Shown here piece after piece: positions 42,895-51,739 of a stretch of DNA of 60,117 nucleotides; position 1 is the stretch's first letter, and every line of letters begins with the position of its first letter. The translations under genes were made by a program, and so were the position numbers. The notes below the pieces were generated by a model that saw nothing but the letters and a program-made list of their open reading frames with translations, did no database searches and was not told where the DNA came from. This DNA is from Corallococcus sp. CA053C. GTDB taxonomy: Bacteria > Myxococcota > Myxococcia > Myxococcales > Myxococcaceae. Location: positions 1 to 60,117 of the forward strand of contig NZ_RAWA01000012.1 in assembly GCF_003611675.1 (NCBI RefSeq). The letters are read 5' to 3'.

Positions 42895-45800
42895 GCGGCC
42901 CGGTGAATCCCTTCCTCGGGCCGCAGCCCTACCGCGCGGCGGACCGCGAGCGCTTCTTCGGCCGTGAGACGGTGACGCAGCGGCTGGTGAACCGCATCCT
43001 CGCGCACCCGTGTCTCACGCTCTTCGGGCCCTCTGGCGCGGGGAAGTCGTCGGTGATGCAGGCCGGGGTGATTCCGCTGCTGGAGGAGGCGCACGAGTTC
43101 CGCACGGTGCGCATCGACGGGTGGCTCGCGGGGGAGGCCCCGCTGGCGCGGCTCGTGCGCACGATGCACACGGAGCTGGAGCTGGGGCCGCCGCCGGAGG
43201 AAGCGGGGACGGTGCAGGCGCTGGACGCGGCGCTGGAGCTCGCCTCACAGCGGTCGGACCGGCCGGTGCTCATCTACCTGGATCAATTGGAACAGCTCTT
43301 CCTGCCCGGGCGCGACGTGGAGGCGACGGGCGCGCTGCTGAAGGGGCTGGACGCGCTGGCGCGCAAGCCGGTGCGCGGGCTGCAACTCGTGCTGGCGATG
43401 CGCGAGGACTACCTGGGGCGCTTCCGCGACCGCGTGCGGGGCAGGCGCGAGTTGCTGGAGCAGGGCTTCCGGCTGGGGCCGCTCACCGTGGGCGAGATGG
43501 TGAAGGTGTCGTGCCGGCTGGCCACCGAGAAGGGCCTGCCCACGCAGCCGTGGTCCGAGCAGGAGGTGCGCGGGCTGATGCGGCAGGTGCGCATGGCGGG
43601 CCAGGGTGATCAGGACGACGACGCCGAGGTGCAGGCCGCGTTCGCGCAGATTGTCTGCCGGGCGCTGTGGGACGAGCGGGCGCGGGGACAGGCCGTGGAG
43701 CCCGTCGCCGCAGAGCCGATGGTGCACCGCTACCTGGAGGCGACGCTGGATGCGCTCGGCTCCGACAAGAAGAGGGCAGCGCGCCGACTGCTGGAGCAGT
43801 ACCTCATCGCGAGCGACGGCAGCCGGACGCTGCTGACAGAGCAGGAGGCCCGCGCCGAGCTGCCGCCCCAGCACGCGGACGAAGTGCTGACGCACCTGGA
43901 AGCAGCGGCGGTACTGCACGCGGAGCAGCACCAGGGCAGCCGGTACTTCGAATTGGGACACGACTGGCTCGCGCGCAAGGTGTTCGACCTCAAGCAGCAG
44001 CGCATCGAGCATGAGTCGGAGCAGCGACGGCGCCGGCGTGACGCGGCCGAGCGGCGCAAACTCATCGTCCTGGCCTCGGTGGCTGCGGGCGTGGCGGTAA
44101 TGATGACCCTGCTGCTCATCTGGGCTGTGACAGAGCGGTCCTCGGCGGAGCAGGCAAGGGGCGACGCGATCCGGGCGACGCGGGAAGCCGTCAAGCAGGC
44201 GCGAGACGCGCGAGGACTGGCATTGATAACGGGGGCTCGCGACCTGCAAAGCCGCGGCTACACCGTGATGGCCACGAAGCTGCTCCTCGAAGTGCCCGAC
44301 CCCGCGCAGGCGCGGTGGTGGACACAGCTGGCGCATGACTTCCTGAAGGAACCCCTTCCGGAGCTGACGTTCCAGGGGGCGGACTCGCTGGAGGTCGCGG
44401 CCTTCAGCCCGGATGGCCAGCGGGTGGCGGCGGCCTCGTGGGCGAGAAGGGCGTGGGTCTGGCGCGTGGATGGGACGGGCACGCCCGTGATGCTCAAGGG
44501 GCATGAGCTTGGCGTCAACTCCGCCATGTTCAGCCCGGATGGGCAATGGGTGGCCACCGCCTCCGACGACATGACGGCGCGGGTGTGGCGCGCGGATGGG
44601 AAGGGCTCGCCCGTGGTGCTCAAGGGGCACACGAAGCCCGTCTCCTCCGCCGACTTCAGCCCGGATGGGCAATGGGTGGTGACGGCTTCCAAGGACGGAA
44701 CGGCGCGGGTGTGGCGCGCGGATGGGAAGGGCTCGCCCGTGGTGCTGAACGGACACGAGGCCGTTGTCCTTTCGGCGCGCTTCAGCCCCGATGGGCGGCG
44801 GGTGGTGACCGCGTCGTACGACAACAGGACGGCGCGGGTGTGGCGCGCGGATGGGAAGGGCTCGCCCGTGGTGCTCAAGGGGCACACGAAGCCCGTCTCC
44901 TCCGCCGACTTCAGCCCGGATGGGCAATGGGTGGTGACGGCTTCCAAGGACGGAACGGCGCGGGTGTGGCGCGCGGATGGGAAGGGCTCGCCCGTGGTGC
45001 TCAAGAGGCATGAGGGTAAGGTCAACTCCGCCGGGTTCAGTCCGGATGGCCGGTGGGTGGTGACGGCTTCCGACGACCATACAGCGCGGGTGTGGAAGGC
45101 GGACGGAACGGGCACGCCTGTGGTGCTGGAGGGACATGCGGCCGGCGTCAGGTCCGCGCGGTTCAGCCCGGATGGCCGGTGGGTGGTGACGTCGTCCTGG
45201 GACGGGAGCGCGCGGGTGTGGAGGGCGGATGGAAGGGGCACGCCCCTGGTGCTCGATGGGCACGCGGGCTACGTTGGCTCCGCCGAGTTCAGCCCGGACG
45301 GACAGCGGATCGTCACGACCTCCATGGACGGGATGCTGCGGGTCTGGAAGGCGACCCGGCTGGAGCTTCCCGTGGTGTTCCAGGGACCTGAGGATCCGGC
45401 CGACACGGTCCTGTCCGCGCGGTTCAGTCCGGATGGGCAGCGGGTCGTCACTGCGGGCGTCGACGGAACGGCACGCGTCTGGCGCGCGGAAGGGACGGGA
45501 GCACCCGTGGTGCTCGATGGGCACGCGGGCTACGTTGACTCCGCCGAGTTCAGCCCGGATGGGCAACAGGTGGTGACGGTCTCCAAGGACGGGATGGCGC
45601 GGGTGTGGAGGGCGGATGGGACGGGCCCCCCGGTGGTGCTGGGGGCGCGGATCAGGTCCCTCGGTTCAGCGCGGTTCAGTCCGGACGGCCAGTGGGTGAT
45701 AACCACGACCGGGATCATCGGGGGCGCGCCCCAGCTGTGGAAGGCGGACGGGAGCGGAGCACCCCGGCTGCTGGGGCACGACGAGGAAGCGGTCTCCGCC

Positions 45801-46553
45801 CACTTCAGCCCCGACGGGCAGTGGGTCGTGATCGTGTCGGCCCGAACTCCGACGGTGCTGAGGGCGGATGGAACGGGCACGCCCGTGGTGCTGGAGGCAC
45901 ATGCGGGCAAAGTCACGTCCGCGCGGTTCAGCCCGGATGGCCGATGGGTGGTGACGGCTTACGCCGACGGGAGCGCGCGGGTGTGGAAGGCGGACGGAAC
46001 GGGCACGCCCGTGGTGCTCAAGGGGCACCAGGACTGGGTCGGCGACGCGCGGTTCAGCCCGGATGGCCAGTGGGTGGTGACGGCTTCCGCGGACAGGACC
46101 GCGCGGGTGTGGAGGGCGGATGGAACGGGCACGCCCGTGGTGCTCTACGGGCATCAAGATTCCGTTCACTCCGCCGGGTTCAGCCCGGATGGCCGATGGG
46201 TGTTGACGACCGCGAGTGACAGGACCGCGCGGCTGTGGAGGGCGGATGGAACGGGAGCGTCCCTGGTGCTCCAGGACTGTGTTACGGGGGTCGGGTCCGC
46301 CGAGTTCAGTCCGGACGGGCGACAGGTACTGGTGGCCTGCGCCTATGGACCGGCGCAGCTCTGGCCCCTGGATGTTCCGGAGCTTCAGCGGCGGCTTCGC
46401 TCCATCAACAAGGACTGCCTTCCCCCGGATGTGCGTCGCAGCTATCTGGACGAAGGCGAGGAGCAGGCGCGGAGCAGCTATGCGGAGTGTGAGCGGATCC
46501 AGGGACGGGATCCGCTTGTGACGCCGCTACCGACCTCACGGCTGCTGCCCTGA
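42891..46553 (+). CDS. STAND NTPase with one transmembrane helix and 16 WD40 repeats
   Basis: In this 1220-residue protein, residues 1-380 hold the nSTAND NTPase: opening [20 protein letters not shown], Walker [10 protein letters not shown] (Lys52), Walker [13 protein letters not shown] (Asp131), and a winged-helix/ARC section. A very basic run ([12 protein letters not shown]) precedes one TM helix (about 391-413). The positive-inside rule then puts the NTPase in the cytoplasm and the C-terminus outside. After a helical linker, 16 WD40-type blades (each FSPDG followed by VVTAS and ARVW) fill residues about 500-1165, enough for two propellers. It overlaps the CHAT gene by 4 bases and the convergent protease by 18. 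Confidence 0.9.
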   Translation: MSGPVNPFLGPQPYRAADRERFFGRETVTQRLVNRILAHPCLTLFGPSGAGKSSVMQAGVIPLLEEAHEFRTVRIDGWLAGEAPLARLVRTMHTELELGPPPEEAGTVQALDAALELASQRSDRPVLIYLDQLEQLFLPGRDVEATGALLKGLDALARKPVRGLQLVLAMREDYLGRFRDRVRGRRELLEQGFRLGPLTVGEMVKVSCRLATEKGLPTQPWSEQEVRGLMRQVRMAGQGDQDDDAEVQAAFAQIVCRALWDERARGQAVEPVAAEPMVHRYLEATLDALGSDKKRAARRLLEQYLIASDGSRTLLTEQEARAELPPQHADEVLTHLEAAAVLHAEQHQGSRYFELGHDWLARKVFDLKQQRIEHESEQRRRRRDAAERRKLIVLASVAAGVAVMMTLLLIWAVTERSSAEQARGDAIRATREAVKQARDARGLALITGARDLQSRGYTVMATKLLLEVPDPAQARWWTQLAHDFLKEPLPELTFQGADSLEVAAFSPDGQRVAAASWARRAWVWRVDGTGTPVMLKGHELGVNSAMFSPDGQWVATASDDMTARVWRADGKGSPVVLKGHTKPVSSADFSPDGQWVVTASKDGTARVWRADGKGSPVVLNGHEAVVLSARFSPDGRRVVTASYDNRTARVWRADGKGSPVVLKGHTKPVSSADFSPDGQWVVTASKDGTARVWRADGKGSPVVLKRHEGKVNSAGFSPDGRWVVTASDDHTARVWKADGTGTPVVLEGHAAGVRSARFSPDGRWVVTSSWDGSARVWRADGRGTPLVLDGHAGYVGSAEFSPDGQRIVTTSMDGMLRVWKATRLELPVVFQGPEDPADTVLSARFSPDGQRVVTAGVDGTARVWRAEGTGAPVVLDGHAGYVDSAEFSPDGQQVVTVSKDGMARVWRADGTGPPVVLGARIRSLGSARFSPDGQWVITTTGIIGGAPQLWKADGSGAPRLLGHDEEAVSAHFSPDGQWVVIVSARTPTVLRADGTGTPVVLEAHAGKVTSARFSPDGRWVVTAYADGSARVWKADGTGTPVVLKGHQDWVGDARFSPDGQWVVTASADRTARVWRADGTGTPVVLYGHQDSVHSAGFSPDGRWVLTTASDRTARLWRADGTGASLVLQDCVTGVGSAEFSPDGRQVLVACAYGPAQLWPLDVPELQRRLRSINKDCLPPDVRRSYLDEGEEQARSSYAECERIQGRDPLVTPLPTSRLLP
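44573..44746 (+). repeat. 174-base perfect direct repeat inside the WD40 array, copy 1
   Basis: Identical to 44828-45001 at every base, at an offset of 255 bases, which is two WD40 blades (85 codons). This is a recent in-frame duplication or gene-conversion tract within the sensor domain. Confidence 0.9.
44828..45001 (+). repeat. 174-base perfect direct repeat inside the WD40 array, copy 2
   Basis: Second copy of the repeat at 44573-44746. The 81 bases between the copies encode most of one divergent blade, so blades 3 and 5 of the array are identical while blade 4 differs. Confidence 0.9.
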
Positions 46554-47999
46554 AAGCCTCGCCGCGGGGTCTCCGAGCAGCAGGTAGCCGCGCAAGTCAT
46601 TGCGCAGCATCCACTGGTAGCCCTGTCGCTTCGGGTCGACGGGGTCCGGAACGCCATACAACTGCGCGTCCTGCCGGGCCCGGTAGCCCTCCAGCAGCGC
46701 GTCGTTGACGCCACGGTACGCGCTCATCAGCGCGTCCAGGGCGACGCCCGCGCGGCTGCCATGGGACAAGACCTGGAGCGCGGAGAGGACGCGCGAGGCG
46801 CGGCTGCGCGTCATGTCCTCCGTGTCCAGGAACCCCAGCGTCCACGCCAGGTCGCTGTGACCGATGATGCCCAGCGGGCCTCGCGGATTCGCCAGCAGGG
46901 CCTGGGGCAGCGCCGCCACGAAGGGACGCTCGCCCGCCTTGGGAAGGCTGTGCAGCACGGAGGCGGGACGGCCCGCGAACCCGCCAGCCCTGGCGATCTG
47001 ATCCAGCCACGCGTGGAACGCGCTGTTCGGGGGGGTTGCCGCGCCGAAGCACGCGACGCTGAACCACATGCCCCCGGGCAGGAAGGGCGTGTCCCGCAGC
47101 AGCGCCCCCGTGAGCGGGGGACCTCCGCCCAGCGTCAGCGCGCCCTGCATCGCCCGCTGTTCCTGGGGAGAAGCCCAGCCCTTCGAGGGCCGCCCCAACC
47201 CGTGCGCCACCGTGAGCATCACCGCCGAGCGCGAATTGGCCGCGGCCTCCAGCAGCGCGTCCGGACCCGCGAAGGCGTAGGGAACCTCCTGGACCTTCAG
47301 CGCGGGCCGCTTCGCCTTCCACCGCGTCTCCATCACCTGGAGGCACGGCTCCACCAACAACTTGTGTCCCGAGGTGGTGGCCGTCGTCCCATCCCGCGCC
47401 GTGTAGAGGAGCATGTCGGGGGCCTCCGGAGGCGCGCCCCGCTTCTCCGCCGCGACCACCTTCTCCGCGTAGGCCGTGTAGCCCGCGAGGTCCGGCTCGC
47501 CGTCGGGCAGGCCCACGTGGAGCCGCCCCACGAACGCACCGTGCGCGAGCACGTGTTGCAACTCAATGGACACGTCCGGCAGGTCCCCGAGCAGCAGCAG
47601 ATACTTCGGTCGTTCCTCCTCGGGGACATCTTCGGCCCGATGCACCGACTCCTTCCATCGCACGGCCGCGTTCGCATCCATGCCGGGAGGAACGCGGTAG
47701 CGCATCACGGGAACGCCCTGCTCTTGCTCGCGGTGCTGGAGGAGCGGCTCGATGGCGTGGAGCATGGCATCGCCCGCCGTGCCCACGGGCGCGATGACAC
47801 CCCAGCGCTGCGCGGCCAAGTCATTCGGGTTCGCGTCGGAGCGCTCCAGCGTCACGCCCTCGGCGCGGCGAGGAAGCGGCGCGGGCCTCGGTGCGTCGTG
47901 GGTGGACTCCGCCGGAAGCCCCTCCTCCAGCACGGGCCGGCGGTCGTCGGCGCGAGCGAGCAGGAGCTGCAGCGCTTCATCCTTCACGGGCTCGGGCAT
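46536..47999 (-). CDS. Caspase-fold (clan CD, gingipain/CHAT-like) peptidase
   Basis: This 487-residue protein has no signal peptide. A His in VMLTVAHGLGRPSKG (His266) and a Cys in FSVACFGAATPP (Cys317) sit 51 residues apart, each after a hydrophobic strand, as in clan CD proteases (the CHAT protein next door has 48). An upstream Rossmann-like section (RPKYLLLLGDLPDVSIELQ, PDMLLYTARDG) resembles the N-terminal subdomain of C25 gingipain-type enzymes. The exact family is not certain. The gene is convergent with the STAND gene and overlaps its 3' end by 18 bases, so it is probably part of the same locus. Confidence 0.7.
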   Translation of the reverse strand: MPEPVKDEALQLLLARADDRRPVLEEGLPAESTHDAPRPAPLPRRAEGVTLERSDANPNDLAAQRWGVIAPVGTAGDAMLHAIEPLLQHREQEQGVPVMRYRVPPGMDANAAVRWKESVHRAEDVPEEERPKYLLLLGDLPDVSIELQHVLAHGAFVGRLHVGLPDGEPDLAGYTAYAEKVVAAEKRGAPPEAPDMLLYTARDGTTATTSGHKLLVEPCLQVMETRWKAKRPALKVQEVPYAFAGPDALLEAAANSRSAVMLTVAHGLGRPSKGWASPQEQRAMQGALTLGGGPPLTGALLRDTPFLPGGMWFSVACFGAATPPNSAFHAWLDQIARAGGFAGRPASVLHSLPKAGERPFVAALPQALLANPRGPLGIIGHSDLAWTLGFLDTEDMTRSRASRVLSALQVLSHGSRAGVALDALMSAYRGVNDALLEGYRARQDAQLYGVPDPVDPKRQGYQWMLRNDLRGYLLLGDPAARLSGQQP

Positions 48000-48177
48000 C
48001 CTTCGGCTCGCAGTAAGAGGACGTCAGCACCGCGGCACAAGGGTCGGTGACCCCAGGTGCAGCGGCCTGACGGACTCGGTGTCCCGCATCTTCGCCGAAG
48101 ACGCAACGGACCGCTGCTCGGAGGAAGATGGCGCGCGGTGGGGCCGGACCAGCCCTATGCCGACTGAGGACGCCAAC

Positions 48178-48639
48178 ATGCCGCTGGACCCATTGCTGGC
48201 CGAGCTCACCCGGCATCACTTCCCCAACCCACCCGCGACGCCCGCGCGGATCGCCGCCTTCGAGGCGCGGGTCGGGTGGACGCTGGATCCGGAACTGCGA
48301 GCCTTCTACCTGCACTGCGACGGAGCCACCCTCTTCAAGCGCTTCCCGCACGCGAACTACCACCTGCTGCCGCTCGCTGAAATCCAACGCGCACGGGCCG
48401 CCATGAGACCACGCGACGACGACAGCTTCGGCCCGGCGTCCTGGTACACCCTCGTCGACCTTCAGGACTCCGACTACGTCATCCTCGACGTGGCCCATCC
48501 GAAGGACGGCCGCTACCCGATCCTCGACGGGTACCACGAGACCTTCCCCGAAGGCGTGCGCCCCATCGCCGCGTCCTTCCGTGAGTTCCTGGAGAAGGCG
48601 CTGGCCAGTGGAGATGCGTTCTTCTGGTTGGATGGATAG
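48178..48639 (+). CDS. SMI1/KNR4 (SUKH) family protein
   Basis: The 153-residue product has the SUKH fold pattern: RIAAFEARVGWTLDPELRAFYLHCDGA near the N-terminus in two pieces, then YHLLPLAEIQRARA, WYTLVDLQDSDYVILDV, RYPILDGYHETFP, and the end SFREFLEKALASGDAFFW. SUKH-1 proteins often act as immunity proteins to polymorphic toxins, but many stand alone. No toxin gene is adjacent, although the clan CD peptidase starts 178 bases away, divergently. ATG 48178 has GAGGA 8 bases upstream and is preferred over 48157. Confidence 0.82.
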   Translation: MPLDPLLAELTRHHFPNPPATPARIAAFEARVGWTLDPELRAFYLHCDGATLFKRFPHANYHLLPLAEIQRARAAMRPRDDDSFGPASWYTLVDLQDSDYVILDVAHPKDGRYPILDGYHETFPEGVRPIAASFREFLEKALASGDAFFWLDG

Positions 48640-48648
48640 CGCCTGCCC

Positions 48649-48677
48649 CCGCCCACCGGCATGCACCCGGTGGGCGG
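48649..48677. terminator. Bidirectional terminator between SUKH and chitinase genes
   Basis: CCGCCCACCGG and CCGGTGGGCGG form an 11-base perfect stem with a 7-base loop. It lies between the converging stop codons at 48639 (+) and 48690 (-). Confidence 0.7.
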
Positions 48678-48689
48678 CGGCATCACTGC

Positions 48690-50516
48690 CTACTGATAGG
48701 TGTCCAGGTAGGCGCGGTGGCTGTTGGAGAACTCGAAGTTGGTGAACTTGTCCCAGTTGATGGACCAGGTCATCAGCCCCTTGAAGCCCGGGTAGCCGCC
48801 CGCCTTGCGCAGCACGTAGGTGCCTCCGAAGGACTGGCCCTTCATCAGGTAGTCCAGCGCCTTCTGCACGTTGGCCGGCGTCGTGTAGCCACCGCCCGCG
48901 GCCTGCGGCGAGGACGGCAGGCCGATGATGACCTGCGCGGGCTGGAGCGCCGGGAAGATGGCGCTGGCGTTGCCTCCCACGGGGAAGCCCTGCAGCAGCA
49001 TCTCCGCCATCGCCACGTGGAAGTCCGGCGTGCCCTGCGCGTAGGCGCGGCCATCCAGCCCCGTCACCGTGCCGGTGTTGTAGTGCTGCACGTGCAGGTA
49101 CGTCAGCCGGTCGCGCAGCGCGTGGATGACCGGCAGGTACGCACCCCACGGGCCGCCGTACGCCGCGTAGCCGCCCTGCACGTAGGCGGTCTCCGGCGCC
49201 ATGGTGAGCAGGAGGCCCGCGTTGTCGTTGAGGAGCTGCCGGGTGCCGGCGATGAGGTTGAGGATGCGCGGCGTCGTGGGGCTGCGGAAGTCGGTGTCAC
49301 CACCGTTGAGCGCCAACGAGCTGCCCTCCAGGTCCAGGTCCAGGCCGTCAAAGCCATACGTGTTGATGAGCCCCTGCATGCTGCTCACGAAGTTCTGCTT
49401 CGCCGCCGCGTCGTCCAGGTGGATGGTGCCGTTCGCGCCGCCCAGGGAGATGAGGACCTTGCGGCCCTGTGCCTTGAGCGTGGCGATGTCTGCCTTGAAC
49501 TCGGCGACCGTCGCGTTGTACGGCGTGAAGCCCATGGTGCCCGACCCCGCGCCTGGCACCGGCTCCGCGAAGGCGACCTGGATGACATTGAACTTGGACG
49601 AGATGTCGCGCAGCCGGATGTTCGTGGAGCCGTTGTCGAAGTTGTGCCAGTAGCCGACCAGCACCTTGCTGCCCGAAGGCTGCGTGTTGCTCGTCGTCGC
49701 GGAGATGCTGTTGCTCGCGGAGGACCGGTTGCCCGCCGCATCCCGCGCCTTCGCCGTGAACGTATACGTGGTGTTCGCCGCGAGCCCCGTCACGGTGACG
49801 CTCGTCGTCGTGCTCGTGGCCGCGGCCGTCGCACCCCCGTTGACGAAGACCTCGTAGCCCGTGACGCCCACGTTGTCGGAGGACGCGTTGAACGCCAGCG
49901 ACACGCTGCTGGCCGTCACGCCGGTGGAGCGCAGCGAGCCGGGCGCGGTGGGGGCCTGGGTGTCCACCGGAGGCAGCGTGGGCGTCGTGGTGCTGAACGC
50001 CGCGCTCGCCGCCGAACGGTTGCCCGCCGCGTCACGCGCCTTCACGGTGAAGCTGTACGTGGTGTTCGCCGCGAGCCCCGTCACGGTGGCATTCGCCGCC
50101 GTGCTGGTGACCGCCGCCGTCGCGCTGCCGTTGACGAAGATTTCATAGCCCGTGACGCCCACGTTGTCGGACGAAGCGCCCCACGCGAGCGATACGCTGT
50201 CGAACGTCTTGGACGGAGACGTCAGCCCCGTGGGCGCGGTGGGGGCCTGGGTGTCCGCGGGCGGGTTGCCCGTGCGCTCCAGCCACAGGGCGAGGACGTT
50301 GGGCGGCTCCCAGCCCACCAGGGACGTGTGCGATTGCCGGCAGTCGTAGCCCTTGCCGCCATACGACGCGATGTCGCCCACGACATACGCGACGTTCGGG
50401 GCCCAGGCACCGCGGTCCGCCGCGGCGGCCAGGGCGGGGAACAGCAGCAGGAGCAGCGTGGCGGTGGCCATCCGCGCGGACCGGGCCGCGCGGGAGGGGG
50501 GACGAGGGGGATGCAT
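48690..50516 (-). CDS. Secreted GH18 chitinase with chitin-binding and two fibronectin type III domains
   Basis: This 608-residue exported enzyme has a signal peptide (LLLLLFPALAAAA), a short CBM5/12 chitin-binding module at 36-85 (WAPNVAYVVGDIASYGG, CRQSHTSLVGWEPP), and two fibronectin III domains (DTQAPTAPTGL and DTQAPTAPGSL, with TGYEIFVNG/TGYEVFVNG and AANTTYSFTVKARDAAGN). A GH18 domain starts near 295 (KVLVGYWHNF). The catalytic DxxDxDxE motif is DGLDLDLE (Glu397 proton donor). MAPE, YLHVQHYN and MTWSINWD are the other barrel motifs. It degrades chitin from fungi or insects outside the cell, as expected for a predatory bacterium. Confidence 0.93.
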   Translation of the reverse strand: MHPPRPPSRAARSARMATATLLLLLFPALAAAADRGAWAPNVAYVVGDIASYGGKGYDCRQSHTSLVGWEPPNVLALWLERTGNPPADTQAPTAPTGLTSPSKTFDSVSLAWGASSDNVGVTGYEIFVNGSATAAVTSTAANATVTGLAANTTYSFTVKARDAAGNRSAASAAFSTTTPTLPPVDTQAPTAPGSLRSTGVTASSVSLAFNASSDNVGVTGYEVFVNGGATAAATSTTTSVTVTGLAANTTYTFTAKARDAAGNRSSASNSISATTSNTQPSGSKVLVGYWHNFDNGSTNIRLRDISSKFNVIQVAFAEPVPGAGSGTMGFTPYNATVAEFKADIATLKAQGRKVLISLGGANGTIHLDDAAAKQNFVSSMQGLINTYGFDGLDLDLEGSSLALNGGDTDFRSPTTPRILNLIAGTRQLLNDNAGLLLTMAPETAYVQGGYAAYGGPWGAYLPVIHALRDRLTYLHVQHYNTGTVTGLDGRAYAQGTPDFHVAMAEMLLQGFPVGGNASAIFPALQPAQVIIGLPSSPQAAGGGYTTPANVQKALDYLMKGQSFGGTYVLRKAGGYPGFKGLMTWSINWDKFTNFEFSNSHRAYLDTYQ

Positions 50517-50712
50517 GGGGTGAAGCCTCCCAGGGAGAAGGTGCGGCCCAAGGGAGGACGGACCCCATCAATTCGGGTCAAACGTCCCGAAAGATTCCCA
50601 ACGGCCCCGGCTCCGTCCGCTGCTTCTTCAGGATGAAACCCACTCGTGACAAACCACCGGAGGGCTTCCACCCCGCCCCGGGCAATGGCCATGTGCCTGT
50701 TATTGTCCACCC

Positions 50713-51735
50713 ATGCCACAGGGCCCGAACCTCGATGACTTCGTCCTCCTCAAGCGCCTGGCCCTGGGCGCGATGTCCGAGGTGTTCCTCGCGGAGGTGA
50801 AGGGCGCGGTGGGGCCGGACCGACTGGTGGCGCTCAAGCGGATGCGCCCGGAGGTCGCGGGCGACGACGCGTGGGTGCGGCAGTTCCTGGACGAGGCCCA
50901 CCTGTCCACCCTGCTCCACCACCCGTACCTCGCGCGGCTGCGTGCCTTCGGGCAGCAGGACGGGCTGCTGTTCCTGGTGTTCGAGTACGTGCACGGCCTC
51001 ACGCTGGCGCAGCTCCTGGAAGCCCGCCGCACAGCGGGATTGGGACCGCTGCCATGGGCCCACGCGGTGCGCATCGCCGCGACCGTGGCCGAGTGCCTGG
51101 CCCACCTGCACACGCTGCGCGGGCGTGACGGACAACCGCTGGGGCTCATCCACCGCGACCTGCATCCCGGCAACGTGATGCTCGCCGACACCGGGTCCGT
51201 GAAGCTGCTCGACTTCGGCATCGCGCGGCGGACGGGGCGCCTGACCGAGACACAGCCCGGACAGGTGAAGGCCCGGCTGGAGTACGCCGCGCCCGAGCAA
51301 CTCCGGGAGGCACCGCTGGAGCCCTGGACGGACGTGCATGGACTGTCATTGACGCTCTACGAGCTGCTCTCCGGCGTGCAGCCCTTCCGGCGCGACAGCC
51401 CGGCGCGCACGATGGACGCGGTGTTGACGGAGGTGCCGCGAGGGCTCGGGGCCGTACGCCCCGCCGTGCCCGCGCCGCTCCAGAAGAGCGTGACGGCGGC
51501 GCTGTCCAAGACGCCCTCGCAGCGCCCGTCGCTGCTGGAACTGCGGACGGTGTTCGACCAGTCGCTGCGCACCGCCGGCGCACCGCTGGTGGGCCTGCCC
51601 GAGCTGGCCGAGCTGGTGGCCCCGTTCCTTCCCGGCGCGGGGCGGCTGCCCTGGGGCCAGGACCGCGCGCGGGAGGTGGCCACCGCCACGCTCAGCACCG
51701 GGTCCTCGCACGCGACGTCGCCCACGAAGGGCTGA
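50713..51735 (+). CDS. Ser/Thr protein kinase (Hanks-type, soluble)
   Basis: In this 340-residue protein, residues 8-290 form the kinase domain: Lys42 in VALKRM, GLIHRDLHPGNVML with catalytic Asp149, DFGIARRTG with Asp167, and EYAAPEQLREAP for the activation/P+1 loop. The glycine-rich loop reads LALGAMSEVFLAEV and lacks the usual third glycine, and HRDLHPGN replaces the K of HRDLKPxN with His. Both changes occur in divergent but active bacterial kinases, so activity is uncertain. No TM segment is visible; the C-terminal 40 residues are a low-complexity tail. Convergent with the sigma-54 activator (4 bases apart). Confidence 0.9.
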   Translation: MPQGPNLDDFVLLKRLALGAMSEVFLAEVKGAVGPDRLVALKRMRPEVAGDDAWVRQFLDEAHLSTLLHHPYLARLRAFGQQDGLLFLVFEYVHGLTLAQLLEARRTAGLGPLPWAHAVRIAATVAECLAHLHTLRGRDGQPLGLIHRDLHPGNVMLADTGSVKLLDFGIARRTGRLTETQPGQVKARLEYAAPEQLREAPLEPWTDVHGLSLTLYELLSGVQPFRRDSPARTMDAVLTEVPRGLGAVRPAVPAPLQKSVTAALSKTPSQRPSLLELRTVFDQSLRTAGAPLVGLPELAELVAPFLPGAGRLPWGQDRAREVATATLSTGSSHATSPTKG

Positions 51736-51739
51736 GGCT

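Noticed and set aside
43245-45566. A 773-codon minus-strand frame with apparent repeats
   Set aside because: The repeats mirror the WD40 array on the plus strand; there is no ribosome site and no domain.
44400-46370. Regularly spaced repeats that could suggest a CRISPR or satellite array
   Set aside because: The period is about 126 bases in frame with the protein, which is one WD40 blade; no short palindromic repeat with unique spacers.
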